Both the position numbers and the translations under genes were made by a program. The notes below the pieces were generated by a model that ran no database searches, was not told the DNA's origin, and worked only from the letters and a program-made list of their open reading frames with translations. Below, one piece after another: positions 1 to 9,104 of a DNA stretch of 34,567 nt; position 1 is the first letter of the stretch, and each line of letters begins with the position of its first letter. The DNA comes from Fibrobacter sp. (GTDB taxonomy: Bacteria; Fibrobacterota; Fibrobacteria; Fibrobacterales; Fibrobacteraceae). The stretch lies in assembly GCA_017649565.1 (NCBI GenBank), contig JAGCGO010000052.1, positions 1-34,567 of the forward strand, given 5' to 3'.

Positions 1-2465
1 AGTACGCCGCCCTCTATCCGGTGAGCGAAACCAAGTACGAAGGCAAGGGTATCTCGATTACCAAGACCCAGTCCAGCTACGTGACTCCGGGTGACGAACG
101 CCTCTCCAGCCTCCCGGTGAACGCTACCGTGTTCACTCTCGAAAATACCACCAAGGAAACCCGCGAAATCACGATCGTGCAGGTGCAGGACTGCATCGCC
201 GGTTACATGGCCAAGAAGGACCGCCAGGGCGTTCAGGACTCCAGCTTCGTGCTCGTACCGTCGGCCCGCTTCCCGAAGGGGATCAAGTTCAGCAAGACTG
301 CAAGCGACGGACGCGAAGTGCGCGGCCTGCAGTTCTACAACGAGAAGGCGCTTGCCGAAAGCGACTTCAACGGTTGCATGGGCGTTTCCGTTGCCTGGAA
401 CAAGAAGGACAACCTGAACGTCTCCGTGAAGCCGATGTTCTACCAGGATGACGCCGCCTCCGTTTTGAAGGGCGCTCTCCGTAGCGGCCGCGTCTGCGAA
501 GCCTGGGTCAAGAACGTCTACAGCGGACGCGAAGCGATGGCCGGTGCCGTCGCCGTGACCGTGGTTTTGAAGCCCAAGCAGAAGGTCAGCTTCCAGTTCA
601 ACCTGGTGCTCGACTTCCCCGAAATCAAGCTGAACAAGCTCACTTCCGCCAAGAAGTACACCGCCTTCTACCCCGAAGCATTCGGCCGCGTGGAAGCCAT
701 GCTGGACGAAGCCCTCGCCGCCGACAAGAACTTCGACGCCCGCCTCAAGGCTTTCGAAAGCCTCGTGCCGAAGAAGGCCGTCGCCAAAATTTACAAGACT
801 GCCGCCAAGCAGAACGAATTCAAGAGCCTCGCCATCAACACGCTCAGCTTCCTCGCCGAAGCCACCGTGTGGGACAAGGACGACCGCTTCTTGGTCCGCG
901 AATGCGCCGACTACCCGTTCTTCAACTCTCTGGACGTCTACTTCTACGGTAGCTTCAGCCTCATGGCTTTGATGCCGCGTCTTGACGGCGTGGTGATGAA
1001 GCGCTTTGGCGACGCCATCCTCGCCGTGAACGAGAACCGTCGCCGTCACCACGAATACGTGAACCATCCGTTCGCCGACCTCCCGGATCCGAAACTCGAA
1101 GGTCCGCGCGCCGTGCGTGGCGCCGTGATTCACGACCTCGGAAGCCCCTTCGATGCCGAACCGGATGCCTACGACTGGCACAACGTGAAGGAATGGAAGG
1201 ATCTCGCCCCGAAGTACGTACTGATGGTGCTCCGCCACTTCCACAAGACGCAGGACATGCAGAACCTGCAGGACTGCAAGGAAGCCGTCTATGCCGCAAT
1301 GGAATACCTCGAGAAGATGGTGAACGAAGGCGAAAACTTCCCGCTCACCCACGGTACTGACGATACGTTTGACAACCTCTCCAGCCACGGCATTTCCGTG
1401 TACTGCGGTAGCCTCTGGATTGCCGGTCTCCGTGCTGCGGCAAAGATTGCCGAGCTCCTCGGCGACAAGCAGCAGGCCGATACCTGGAACGCCAAGGCCG
1501 ACTCCGCCAACAAGGAATTCGACGAAGCCCTGTGGGATGACGCCGAAGGCTACTACCACTTCTTCGTGACCCCGATGGAAGCGAAGGACGTCGTTGCCGA
1601 CAAGCTCCCGCAGCTTGCCGAAGCCATCAAGGATACCCTCGCCATCGACGCTAGCGACGTGAAAGCCGCCCTCAAGGCCATCAACAACTGGCTCAACGCG
1701 GGCGAAATTCCGAGCGACGTGGAACTTTCCAAGAACGAACTCCGCGGCCTCAAGAAGGCATGGCTCACCGCCCAGTGCAAGGAAGCCTTTACCGCCAGCT
1801 GGAGTGCAAAGATTGCCAACGACTGCGACGACGTGTTCGCCGACACGATGCTCGCCGACACGTACCTGCGCCTGCTCGACCTGAAGCCGATTTGCGACGG
1901 CAAGAAGGCCAAGGCGAACCTGCTCCGCGTCTACAACACGAACTACAAGGCCAACAGCCCGCTCATCGGTGCAGCAAACCTTGTCCGCAAGGACGGTTCT
2001 CCGCTCGATGAATTCAACTTCCAGGCTCACGACGTGTGGATCGGCATCCAGTACAGCATCATGACCGCCATGATGTTCCACGGACTCGAGAAGGAAGCTG
2101 CCGTCATGGGCGATTCCATGATCCGCAACCTCTACGACGAAGCCCGCATCCCGTTCGCCGCACCGGAAGGATTCAACGGTTCCTGCCGCCTGCACCCGGA
2201 AGCACTCGTGAAGGCCTTCGGCCTGAGCGCCACCGCCGCCGACAAGATGCACAAGGAACTCCTGAAAAAGGGAGCCCTCCTTGCCGACAGCCGCATCAGC
2301 CCGAAGCTCCCGCGCAACCTGCCCGCCTTCACCAAGGCCTTCGGCGTCATTGCCAAGAGCAACAAGGTTGAAGCGAGCGCGCTGTTCATGCTGCTCCACA
2401 GCACGGCACTCAAGTACACCGCCGGCAAGTACTTCCGCCCCGGAATGGTGTTCGCTCTGCTTTAA
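1..2465 (+). CDS. GH116 (DUF608) family glycoside hydrolase, 5'-truncated by window edge
   Basis: The frame is open to the left edge (first complete codon at 3), so the true start is outside; an internal GTG at 21 is probably not the start. About 820 codons are visible. The sequence resembles glycoside hydrolase family 116 (GBA2-type glucosylceramidase / beta-glucosidase, catalytic domain PF04685). It has an N-terminal beta-sandwich part, then an alpha-toroid part. Near codon 295 the stretch ECADYPFFNSLDVYFYGSF matches the family's E..EYPMYNT.DVHFYASF region that holds the nucleophile Glu. Near codon 615, FADTMLADTYLRLL matches the MADQLAGQWY region with the acid/base Asp. GAANLVRKDG and HDVWIGIQYS match the downstream substrate-site motifs. 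The expected role is hydrolysis of beta-linked glucosides or related sugars. No signal peptide can be judged because the N-terminus is missing. The family call is from motif recall, and the substrate is unknown. Confidence 0.72.
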   Translation, partial: YAALYPVSETKYEGKGISITKTQSSYVTPGDERLSSLPVNATVFTLENTTKETREITIVQVQDCIAGYMAKKDRQGVQDSSFVLVPSARFPKGIKFSKTASDGREVRGLQFYNEKALAESDFNGCMGVSVAWNKKDNLNVSVKPMFYQDDAASVLKGALRSGRVCEAWVKNVYSGREAMAGAVAVTVVLKPKQKVSFQFNLVLDFPEIKLNKLTSAKKYTAFYPEAFGRVEAMLDEALAADKNFDARLKAFESLVPKKAVAKIYKTAAKQNEFKSLAINTLSFLAEATVWDKDDRFLVRECADYPFFNSLDVYFYGSFSLMALMPRLDGVVMKRFGDAILAVNENRRRHHEYVNHPFADLPDPKLEGPRAVRGAVIHDLGSPFDAEPDAYDWHNVKEWKDLAPKYVLMVLRHFHKTQDMQNLQDCKEAVYAAMEYLEKMVNEGENFPLTHGTDDTFDNLSSHGISVYCGSLWIAGLRAAAKIAELLGDKQQADTWNAKADSANKEFDEALWDDAEGYYHFFVTPMEAKDVVADKLPQLAEAIKDTLAIDASDVKAALKAINNWLNAGEIPSDVELSKNELRGLKKAWLTAQCKEAFTASWSAKIANDCDDVFADTMLADTYLRLLDLKPICDGKKAKANLLRVYNTNYKANSPLIGAANLVRKDGSPLDEFNFQAHDVWIGIQYSIMTAMMFHGLEKEAAVMGDSMIRNLYDEARIPFAAPEGFNGSCRLHPEALVKAFGLSATAADKMHKELLKKGALLADSRISPKLPRNLPAFTKAFGVIAKSNKVEASALFMLLHSTALKYTAGKYFRPGMVFALL

Positions 2466-2479
2466 TTGTGAATAGCTTC

Positions 2480-2599
2480 AGAGACAACACCACACGCAAA
2501 CAAGGCACCACCTAAAGGTAGCCATGTTCACTAAGGCCTAAAGGCCAAGTGACCAAAGGTTGCCTACGGCCTCGATTGTTTGTTTAGTGGTTTGTCTCT
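2480..2599. other. 120-nt imperfect stem-loop region (structured RNA or MITE-like element)
   Basis: The outer arms AGAGACAACACCAC (2480-2493) and GTGGTTTGTCTCT (2587-2599) pair over 13 bp with one bulged base. A second helix pairs CAAACAA (2497-2503) with TTGTTTG (2576-2582). An apical hairpin pairs CACT-aa-GGCC (2529-2538) with GGCC-a-AGTG (2543-2551) around a TAAA loop. The element lies between the hydrolase stop and an intrinsic terminator at 2619. It could be a 3'-UTR structure, a small RNA or a decayed MITE; no clear target-site duplication is visible. Confidence 0.4.
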
Positions 2600-2618
2600 T
2601 CCACATTATTACACTAGT

Positions 2619-2647
2619 AAGCCCCGCTTTTGCGGGGGCTTTTTATA
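2619..2647 (+). terminator. Intrinsic terminator
   Basis: AAGCCCCGC and GCGGGGGCTT form a GC-rich stem with a short T loop and one extra G in the 3' arm, followed by TTTTTA. It would end transcripts from the hydrolase gene or the structured region. Its T-run merges with the TATATTT box of the next gene. Confidence 0.75.
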
Positions 2648-2650
2648 TTT
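2644..2650 (+). promoter_or_regulatory. TATATTT box 7 nt before the 2658 start codon
   Basis: TATATTTG lies directly before GTTCATT-ATG, and no Shine-Dalgarno is present. The spacing would put a transcription start at or next to the ATG. The same arrangement recurs at gmd, der, fmt and lrgA. Confidence 0.35.
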
Positions 2651-2657
2651 GTTCATT

Positions 2658-3257
2658 ATGTTCAAGAAGCCTAAAATTAAGACGGTAATTTTCCTGGCCA
2701 TCATGGCACCCATAATGGTGCAAATCCTTGAAGAACGCTACAACCTAGATTACAGAAAGCATAAGCCTACCATATACAAGATTGACGACTCTACCACGGC
2801 ATTGATTCACGAAGCGTTGGATGCGGATTCCACATATCCATTGAGAGCCCTGCTGCAAGATTCGCAAGACACGCTATCTGTCACAAAAAATGACTGCCGT
2901 TTCGAAACAGCGGGAAGCTATGGTCCAAAATACAAGCCTCTCGCATTCATCCTGTGCAAAATCGACGGTCGTGAAAAACAATTTTCCGCTACGTTCCGTC
3001 AATATCCCGACTATCAAAAAGTAACCTTCAATCTTTTTATCGAAATACCTGAGCCTCGGTACAAACTCCCCCTCGGCAAAAGAATCCTTTACTCCTTCGG
3101 CATATTCGTTCTCTTGACGTTGTTGTCATTCGTGCAAACAAAACGAAGATTCAGGAATCCGCTTGATACGCGCAGCGCAATGGATAAAGAAATCTGGGAA
3201 ACCGAAGAATTCGATCGGATACTAGCAGAAGGCAAAGCAAAAAGAAAGAAGGATTAA
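2658..3257 (+). CDS. Small membrane protein of unknown function
   Basis: This gene encodes 199 residues that I do not recognise. The ATG at 2658 is preferred over an upstream in-frame ATG at 2580, because the upstream extension would be encoded by the terminator hairpin. An N-terminal hydrophobic segment (about residues 9-23) and a second near residues 143-161 flank a polar domain of about 120 residues with three Cys, so the middle probably sits in the periplasm. The C-terminal tail is charged, with Lys/Arg and Glu. There is no Shine-Dalgarno; a TATATTT box is 7 nt upstream. The gene is a lone unit between two terminators. Its AT-richer composition than the neighbours may reflect a fast-evolving accessory gene. 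Confidence 0.65.
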   Translation: MFKKPKIKTVIFLAIMAPIMVQILEERYNLDYRKHKPTIYKIDDSTTALIHEALDADSTYPLRALLQDSQDTLSVTKNDCRFETAGSYGPKYKPLAFILCKIDGREKQFSATFRQYPDYQKVTFNLFIEIPEPRYKLPLGKRILYSFGIFVLLTLLSFVQTKRRFRNPLDTRSAMDKEIWETEEFDRILAEGKAKRKKD

Positions 3258-3304
3258 GCCCTTACTTGAGAAAGCCCCGTTTTTTCGGAAATGAAGAATA
3301 TCAA

Positions 3305-3337
3305 AGAGGCGCCCCATATGGAGCGCCTCTTTTTTTA
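3305..3337. terminator. Terminator between convergent genes
   Basis: AGAGGCGC (3305-3312) and GCGCCTCT (3323-3330) pair perfectly and are followed by seven T on the plus strand. On the minus strand the stem is followed only by TTTGA, so it is strongest for the upstream plus-strand gene and probably serves both. Confidence 0.8.
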
Positions 3338-3348
3338 ACATTCGTTGA

Positions 3349-5001
3349 CTATTCGGCAATAGAATAACGCGGAATATTCGAAATTCTCAGCTGGTCGTAT
3401 GCCCCCGATGTCGTCAAAGGGGCATGAAGTCCGACGCCTTCCATGCAGCAATAAGACTTGTAACCAATCATAAGCAAATTTTCGAAAAGTATACCACGAT
3501 TGGCCGGAACATAACCTTGAACATGCGGAACACTGGCAACTTTCTCGCCATTCAGCCAGATGCTCATGAATCCGTCACCCCACTGACCGGCGATTAAGTT
3601 CCAACCACTATCGAGAACCGCTTCTCCACGGACAAAATAATGGATGTCAGCATGGTTCTTCTGGAAAACCAATTGGCCATCCTGATACAGGAACTGGACA
3701 CGCGAACCATCGTTTCCGAGAATGATCCTCACCGTCTTCTTGGCAAAATCGCTACCGGGGCGGAACCAGAATTCTACCGTACCCGCTTCAATGGAATCAA
3801 GCAGGTTAATGCCAAGCGGAGCAACTTCACCATCTTTCAGAGAAATAGCCTTCCCGCAAACACCGTCTACCAATTCACCTTCCCGATAAATTGTTTCCAG
3901 TTCATCCATATACAAAGTATTTTCATCCTTTGCAAGAGCAGGAGATTCGCATTCGCCCGAATAAGTCGAAACTTCCGGCAAGTCCGCATCTTTAAAATAA
4001 CTATCCATACCCATAAAATCAAAGGTCGCCCACAAAGAAATCGAAGTATCCACATCTGCCAAAAGTGTGGAATCTTCAGGACTGGTAGCCACCGTATCTA
4101 CATCAATATCAGTGGAATCGTCGTCCGAAGGGTCCTCCTCAAGGGGAATCACATTCAAAGAATCCTCCTCATCGACATTTTCCATACTATAGCGAGGAAT
4201 GTTCGAAATGCGGAACTGGTCAAACGTACCGGAAGTTGTCATGCCTTCGTACTGGCCAGGACCTTCCATGCAGCAATACGACTTGAAACCGATTACGAGA
4301 AGGTTTTCGAAAGGTCTGTCGCGCATGGACGGCACATAACCGTGCTCGTGTTTCATACGGGCAATCATCTTGCCGTTAACCCACAAGCTCATGTAGCCGT
4401 CACCCCACTGGCCAGCAACCAAATTCCAGTCATTTTCAAACGTGACAGCGCCATTCACAAAGTAATGGATGTCGGCATGGTTCTTCTGGAAAAAGAGTTC
4501 CCCATTCTTGTAGAAGAAATGCACACGGGCACCGTCGTTACCCAAAAGGGTTCGAGCCGAGGCTTCATAGAAGTCTTCTCCCGGACGGAACCAGAATTCC
4601 ACCGTTCCGGCTTTCATGGAATCAATCAGGTTGACGCCGAGCGGAGCCACTTCTCCATCCCTCAACAGGAGAGCCTTCCCGCAGACACCCTCCACCAATT
4701 CGCCTTCCAGGTAAATCGTTTCCAGTTCATCGAAATAGCGGGTATTGTCGTCCATTTTCAAGGCAGGAGCCTTGCAACGACCCTTCGAAGGAGCCGAAGA
4801 ACTAATGTCAAACTTGCCTTCTTCGGCAGCGGACTCAAAATATTCCGGCACGCCCTCTGTGGCTAGCGTACGCCATAAAGTCGTATTTGAATTGTTGAAA
4901 TCATCCAATGCCTGTTCCGTGCCACCCGCAGAATCATTGGAACTACAAGCAAAAAACACAAATGAGCCCAAGATGAGGCTGCAAAGAATTTTTTGTTTCA
5001 T
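3349..5001 (-). CDS. Surface lipoprotein with two tandem LamG / concanavalin A-like domains
   Basis: This gene encodes 550 residues. The signal peptide ends in a lipobox, FFAC, with the acylated Cys at residue 19, so the protein is a predicted outer-membrane lipoprotein. Two homologous blocks (about residues 65-275 and 320-548) each contain FDELETIY or its variant MDELETIY, a GKA-x-LxDGEVAPLG motif, GTVEFWFRPG and a QWGDG-x-MS-x-WxNG motif. These are typical of the Laminin_G_3 / ConA-like lectin fold. An acidic linker rich in Asp, Ser and Thr joins them. No catalytic residues are evident; carbohydrate or surface binding is the likely role, which is inference. The start is supported by AGGAGG (complement of 5008-5013) six bases before the ATG. 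The gene is divergent from gmd. Confidence 0.75.
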   Translation of the reverse strand: MKQKILCSLILGSFVFFACSSNDSAGGTEQALDDFNNSNTTLWRTLATEGVPEYFESAAEEGKFDISSSAPSKGRCKAPALKMDDNTRYFDELETIYLEGELVEGVCGKALLLRDGEVAPLGVNLIDSMKAGTVEFWFRPGEDFYEASARTLLGNDGARVHFFYKNGELFFQKNHADIHYFVNGAVTFENDWNLVAGQWGDGYMSLWVNGKMIARMKHEHGYVPSMRDRPFENLLVIGFKSYCCMEGPGQYEGMTTSGTFDQFRISNIPRYSMENVDEEDSLNVIPLEEDPSDDDSTDIDVDTVATSPEDSTLLADVDTSISLWATFDFMGMDSYFKDADLPEVSTYSGECESPALAKDENTLYMDELETIYREGELVDGVCGKAISLKDGEVAPLGINLLDSIEAGTVEFWFRPGSDFAKKTVRIILGNDGSRVQFLYQDGQLVFQKNHADIHYFVRGEAVLDSGWNLIAGQWGDGFMSIWLNGEKVASVPHVQGYVPANRGILFENLLMIGYKSYCCMEGVGLHAPLTTSGAYDQLRISNIPRYSIAE

Positions 5002-5007
5002 TTATTT

Positions 5008-5013
5008 CCTCCT
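5008..5013 (-). promoter_or_regulatory. Strong Shine-Dalgarno for the LamG lipoprotein
   Basis: On the minus strand AGGAGG sits six bases before the ATG at 5001. It contrasts with the divergent gmd start, which has none. Confidence 0.7.
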
Positions 5014-5080
5014 TTATTCCCCCAAAATTACAGATAAATATATGTTTTTTTCCGGGGAATTATACGGAATGGAAAAAAAT

Positions 5081-5087
5081 TGTATTT
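5081..5087 (+). promoter_or_regulatory. TGTATTT box 8 nt before gmd
   Basis: TGTATTTTTTACCTC immediately precedes the gmd ATG with no Shine-Dalgarno. It is a candidate -10 element for a leaderless or near-leaderless transcript of the gmd operon. Confidence 0.33.
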
Positions 5088-5095
5088 TTTACCTC

Positions 5096-6115
5096 ATGAA
5101 ACGTGCACTTATTACAGGTATTACAGGCCAAGACGGATCCTATCTAGCGGAATTTCTCTTGGAAAAAGGCTACGAAGTCTACGGACTTGTCCGCCGAAAG
5201 AGCAAGCTGGACTTCAACAACGCCGAACACCTCAAAGGCAAAGTCACCTTTATTTTCGGAGACATGACGGACTCGGCGTCCCTTATCCGCGCCATGGAAA
5301 TTTCCAAGCCCGACGAGATATACAACCTCGCCGCACAGTCATTCGTCACGACATCGTGGGAAACCCCGCTTTCTACGGCAGACATCAATGCCATCGGCGT
5401 CACCAAGCTCCTGGAAGCGGTCAGGCTCTGCAAGCCCGATACACGCGTTTACCAGGCTAGCACCAGCGAGATGTTCGGCAAGGTGCAGGCTATCCCGCAA
5501 AACGAGGAAACGCCCTTCTACCCCCGCAGTCCCTACGGAGTGTCCAAGCTGTACGGGCACTGGATTGCCAAGAACTACCGCGAAAGCTACGGCATGTTCG
5601 CCTGCTCGGGCATCCTGTTCAACCACGAATCGGAACGCCGCGGCGCCGAGTTCGTGACCCGCAAAATCACGATTGCCGTCGCAAAGATCAAGGCCGGCAA
5701 GCAGGACGTGCTGGAACTCGGCAACATGGACGCCAGCCGCGACTGGGGTCACAGCGCCGACTACGTTCGCGCCATGTGGCTCATGCTGCAGCAGGACAAG
5801 GCCGACGACTTCGTCATCGCCACGGGCAAGACGCACAAGGTTCGCGAGTTTGTCTACCTTGCGTTCAAGGCCGCCGGCATGGAAATCGAATTCCACGGCG
5901 AAGGAGAAAAGGAATACGCCACCCTCAAGGGTACGGACAAGGTTGTCCTAAAGGTGAACCCGCAATTCTTCCGCCCTGCCGAAGTGGACCTGCTCATTGG
6001 CGACGCCAGCAAGGCAAAGAAGCTCCTTGGCTGGGAACCCGAAATCAGCTACGAACAGCTGGTACAGCGCATGGTCGAAAGCGACATTAAACTCCTCGCC
6101 GAAGGCAAGATTTAA
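5096..6115 (+). CDS. gmd: GDP-mannose 4,6-dehydratase
   Basis: This 339-residue extended short-chain dehydrogenase converts GDP-D-mannose to GDP-4-keto-6-deoxy-mannose in the cytoplasm. The N-terminus (KRALITGITGQDGSYLAEFL) carries the NADP-binding TGxxGxxG loop. The catalytic set is visible: Thr123 and Glu125 in STSEMFG, and Tyr147 and Lys151 in YGVSK. FNHESERRG and GNMDASRDWG are family hallmarks. The length is normal for the family. The frame is open further upstream (to 4745), but that part is antisense to the lipoprotein gene, and the family N-terminus fits the ATG at 5096. The stop overlaps the next start (TAATG). It heads a glycan operon gmd-rmd-GT4-flippase-like. Confidence 0.95.
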   Translation: MKRALITGITGQDGSYLAEFLLEKGYEVYGLVRRKSKLDFNNAEHLKGKVTFIFGDMTDSASLIRAMEISKPDEIYNLAAQSFVTTSWETPLSTADINAIGVTKLLEAVRLCKPDTRVYQASTSEMFGKVQAIPQNEETPFYPRSPYGVSKLYGHWIAKNYRESYGMFACSGILFNHESERRGAEFVTRKITIAVAKIKAGKQDVLELGNMDASRDWGHSADYVRAMWLMLQQDKADDFVIATGKTHKVREFVYLAFKAAGMEIEFHGEGEKEYATLKGTDKVVLKVNPQFFRPAEVDLLIGDASKAKKLLGWEPEISYEQLVQRMVESDIKLLAEGKI

Positions 6116-7020
6116 TGGATACTCTGGTCATCGGGGCTGGCGGTTTTGTCGGCGGCTACCTGGTAAGGGAACTAGAAGCCGCAGGGCACAAGGTCACCGC
6201 CGTGGACATCCCGGAGGTCAACCTCCTGGACCGCGAAGGCATAGACGCACTGCTGCAAAGGACCAAGCCCGGCTATGTCGTGAATCTCGCCGCCATCAGT
6301 TCCGTAGGCGCTTCATGGAAAGACCCCGTATCGACGATACAGGTCAACGTGGTCGGCACAATCAACCTGCTCGACGCCATCGTAAAGCACGCTCCCCAGG
6401 CAAAGACGCTCCTCATCGGGAGTGCCGAGGAATACGCCCAGACCGCCGAAATGAACGTGTCCCTTAGCGAATCCAGCGAACGCGAGGCCAGCAGCCCCTA
6501 CGGCATTTCCAAGATTGCACAGGAAAACTTTGCCGAACTCTACCGCAAGAAACACGGCATCAAGGTCGTATGCACCCGTTCGTTCAACCACACGGGTGTC
6601 GGGCAGAAGACGACATTTGCTCTTCCGAGTTTCGTAAAGCAGGTGGCAGACATCGAGAAAAGCGGGCAGCCCGGTACCATCAAGGTCGGGAACCTCAGCG
6701 CATGGCGTGACTTTTCGGATGTCCGCGACGTAGTGCACGTCTACCGCATGCTGTTGGAAAACGAAACTGCCCACGACGTCTACAATGTCGGCTCCGGCAT
6801 CGCCCACAAGGTCGGCGACCTGCTGGACACCATCATCAAGTTCGCCTCTGTCAAGATCGAGGCAATCCAGGATCCCGAAAAGATGCGCCCCGTCGACATT
6901 CCCTACCAGTGTTGCGACAATACGCGCATCGTACAGCTGGACTACTGGAACGGCACCAAAATCGAAGACACGCTAAAGTGGATGTTCGAACATGAAATCG
7001 GAACCGAAAATCGCAATTGA
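6115..7020 (+). CDS. rmd: GDP-4-dehydro-6-deoxy-D-mannose reductase (RMD-type SDR)
   Basis: This 301-residue NAD-dependent epimerase/dehydratase family protein is expected to reduce the Gmd product to GDP-D-rhamnose. Visible features are GAGGFVGGYL near residue 7 (the nucleotide-binding loop), GSAEEY, YGISK (the catalytic Tyr and Lys), RSFNHTGVGQ, and the RMD-typical stretch VGNLSAWRDFSDVRDVV. It starts inside the gmd stop codon (one-base overlap), which implies translational coupling. Its 3' end overlaps the next gene by 29 nt. A GDP-fucose synthase or GDP-6-deoxytalose synthase is a less likely alternative, because the VGNL..RDF.DVRD pattern fits RMD better. Confidence 0.82.
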   Translation: MDTLVIGAGGFVGGYLVRELEAAGHKVTAVDIPEVNLLDREGIDALLQRTKPGYVVNLAAISSVGASWKDPVSTIQVNVVGTINLLDAIVKHAPQAKTLLIGSAEEYAQTAEMNVSLSESSEREASSPYGISKIAQENFAELYRKKHGIKVVCTRSFNHTGVGQKTTFALPSFVKQVADIEKSGQPGTIKVGNLSAWRDFSDVRDVVHVYRMLLENETAHDVYNVGSGIAHKVGDLLDTIIKFASVKIEAIQDPEKMRPVDIPYQCCDNTRIVQLDYWNGTKIEDTLKWMFEHEIGTENRN

Positions 7021-8080
7021 CGCCCGCATGGTGAGCCGCTCCGGCATCGGCACCTGCATCCAGCATTGGCTCAGGGATGTCGGCTATAGCACAGCCCTTG
7101 GCGACCCGAAGGACCTTGAAGAGTACAAGGACAGCGTCCCGGCTCAGATTCCCTTTATCAGCGGAATATACGGTTACAGGGAACAGCTGAAATTCCCCTA
7201 CTGCAAGCTGCGCAAGGCACGACCCGACGTACTGCACGTTCCGCACTGTAACGTACCGCTGTTCTACCGCGGCAAGATGATAGTGACCATCCACGACCTC
7301 ACCCACCTTGTCTACCCGGAATTCCTGCCGTCCAAGATTGTACACCTGTATTTCAAGTTCATCTTCTGGTTCGTCTGCAAGCGCGCAAACCGCATCATGA
7401 CGGATTCCGAGAGCACCAAGAAAGACCTGCTTCGCTTTTACAAGGCGGACGCAAGCAAGATGACGGTTGTCCCGCTGGGCGTCGGCAGTGAATTTGTCCG
7501 CAAGAGCCGTGACGAGGTCGACTACCTTTACGGCAAGTACAACATTCCCCGCGACAAGAAAATCCTGCTTTACGTAGGGAACCTGCTCCCCCACAAGAAT
7601 CTGAACATGCTCCTGGAAGGTTTTGCCCGCATGCAGGGCCGCGAAAATTGCAGGCTCGTACTTGTCGGCAAGGCGTTCAGCGGACGCACGCAGGACACCC
7701 GCGAAAAAGATTTGGGACTCGAAGGCCTCACCATCCACGCCGGCATGGTCAGCCAGGAAGACCTGGTGAACTTTTACAACCTGGCCGATCTTTTCGTACT
7801 GCCCTCGCTGTACGAAGGATTCGGGCTTCCCGTACTCGAGGCGTTCGCCTGCGGTACGCCAGTCGCCTGTTCCAACACGTCGTCGCTCCCCGAAGTCGGC
7901 GGCTCCGTGGCCAAGTATTTCGACCCCAAAGATGCCGATAGCATCGCGCGCGCCTTGGAAAGTTCCATTGACAACAAGGGCAAGCACGATGCCGAAATCG
8001 ACGCCTGGGTAAGCAAGTTCACTTGGAAAAACAGCGCAAAGCAGATCAGGGATATTGCCACGGAAATTGCCGCGGAATAA
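6992..8080 (+). CDS. GT4-family (GT-B fold) glycosyltransferase
   Basis: This gene encodes 362 residues. The N-terminal acceptor domain begins [14 protein letters not shown], a common GT4 opening. [14 protein letters not shown] and the [14 protein letters not shown] segment follow. The C-terminal donor domain has [19 protein letters not shown] and the EX7E motif [14 protein letters not shown]. This architecture matches nucleotide-sugar mannosyl/rhamnosyltransferases of O-antigen and exopolysaccharide clusters. From its place directly after gmd and rmd, with a 29-nt overlap, GDP-rhamnose or GDP-mannose is the likely donor (inference). The ATG at 6992 is kept because the conserved N-terminal strand begins six residues later. 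Confidence 0.85.
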   Translation: MKSEPKIAIDARMVSRSGIGTCIQHWLRDVGYSTALGDPKDLEEYKDSVPAQIPFISGIYGYREQLKFPYCKLRKARPDVLHVPHCNVPLFYRGKMIVTIHDLTHLVYPEFLPSKIVHLYFKFIFWFVCKRANRIMTDSESTKKDLLRFYKADASKMTVVPLGVGSEFVRKSRDEVDYLYGKYNIPRDKKILLYVGNLLPHKNLNMLLEGFARMQGRENCRLVLVGKAFSGRTQDTREKDLGLEGLTIHAGMVSQEDLVNFYNLADLFVLPSLYEGFGLPVLEAFACGTPVACSNTSSLPEVGGSVAKYFDPKDADSIARALESSIDNKGKHDAEIDAWVSKFTWKNSAKQIRDIATEIAAE

Positions 8081-8089
8081 AGGTACGGA

Positions 8090-9034
8090 ATGCAGCAGGG
8101 CTCGGCAAAAAAGATTCTTTCCAGCTTGTTGAAGGTCGTCATCAGTGTCGGCGGCCTCGCCTATATCTTCTGGAAGGTCCCCTTTGCCGAAGTATGCGGA
8201 CACTGGACTGCACAGGCGCTCCCCTGGATTTTGCTCATCCTGTTCTGCACCGTGTTCAGTATGGCCATTCAGGCTAACCGCTGGCGCGGACTCTTGCTCG
8301 AAGAAGGCAAGAAGATCAAGTTCCGCACGTTCTACGCCTACATCGCCCTCGGCTACTTTTTCAACAACCTGCTCCCGAGCGGATTCGGCGGCGACGCCGT
8401 CAAGACCATCGCCTTCGGCAAGCGTTTCGGGAATATCGCAAACTCGGTCGCGGCCGTCGCCATCTCGCGCGTCATGGGCCTCATCGCCATGTTCCTCTGC
8501 TTCTTTGCGACGCTGCCCTTCGTCGTTGCGCGTTACGACATCCCGGCCATCTATACCGGGGCCGTCTGCGCCGTAGCACTCGTCTCCGTGTTCGTGATTG
8601 TCGGCGGACTTTTCTCGGACAAGATAAAGCTCCCCGCAGGGCTTACCGCCAAGGTGCCGTTCCTGCTCAAGCTGCAGGACGCCTTCTCCATTTACCGCGG
8701 GTACAAGAAAGCTTTCCTGCTTTCGGGTCTCGATTCCATCTGGTTGCAGATTTCGTCCATCGCCATCCACTATGCCTATTTCCAGGCCGTGGGCGTCCCC
8801 GTGGACCTCGCGACAATCACCGTATTCATGACCATCACCATCACGGTATCGATGTTGCCGATTTCGGTGAACGGCATTGGACTGCGCGAAGGCGTGAACG
8901 TGAGCCTGTTCACTGGGCTACTCGGGATTCCCGCCGACATTGTCCTTGCGGCAGCGCTCATCGGCTACATTCCCATGCTGTTCCAGGCAGCGCAGGGTGC
9001 AGTGGTGCTCGCCGTTTACGGAAAAAAGAAATAA
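8090..9034 (+). CDS. Flippase-like integral membrane protein (LPG_synthase_TM / UPF0104 family)
   Basis: This gene encodes 314 residues with about seven to eight hydrophobic segments and no soluble domain. [29 protein letters not shown] and NGIGLREG are signature positions of the lysylphosphatidylglycerol-synthase transmembrane family (PF03706). That family includes the membrane half of MprF and AglD-like proteins of glycosylation loci. Without the lysyl-transferase domain it is more likely a glycolipid translocase or accessory. It lies nine bases after the GT4 stop and is the last gene of the gmd operon, so it may handle the lipid-linked product of that glycosyltransferase (inference). Confidence 0.75.
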   Translation: MQQGSAKKILSSLLKVVISVGGLAYIFWKVPFAEVCGHWTAQALPWILLILFCTVFSMAIQANRWRGLLLEEGKKIKFRTFYAYIALGYFFNNLLPSGFGGDAVKTIAFGKRFGNIANSVAAVAISRVMGLIAMFLCFFATLPFVVARYDIPAIYTGAVCAVALVSVFVIVGGLFSDKIKLPAGLTAKVPFLLKLQDAFSIYRGYKKAFLLSGLDSIWLQISSIAIHYAYFQAVGVPVDLATITVFMTITITVSMLPISVNGIGLREGVNVSLFTGLLGIPADIVLAAALIGYIPMLFQAAQGAVVLAVYGKKK

Positions 9035-9036
9035 AA

Positions 9037-9067
9037 AATCCGCAGGATTTATTCCGGCGGATTCTTC
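9037..9067 (+). terminator. Putative terminator after the gmd operon
   Basis: AATCCGC (9037-9043) and GCGGATT (9057-9063) pair, with GGA/TCC extending the stem across one mismatch, followed by CTTCTTC. The tail is not a pure T-run. It lies between convergent genes. Confidence 0.5.
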
Positions 9068-9104
9068 TTCAACTTCACCTAAGTGAAACAATTTCTCGTC
9101 GATC

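Noticed and set aside
2466..2657. tRNA gene in the structured intergenic region
   Set aside because: The helices do not form a cloverleaf and no T-loop (GGTTCRA) with acceptor stem pairing is present.
3640..4866. 408-residue open frame on the plus strand
   Set aside because: It is antisense to the LamG lipoprotein, whose signal peptide, lipobox, Shine-Dalgarno and domain motifs make the minus strand coding.
4745..5095. Upstream extension of gmd
   Set aside because: It overlaps the lipoprotein gene antisense, and the Gmd N-terminus matches the ATG at 5096.
6851..8770. 639-residue open frame on the minus strand
   Set aside because: It runs across rmd, the GT4 gene and the membrane-protein gene, all of which have clear family motifs; the frame is a by-product of GC-rich codon use.
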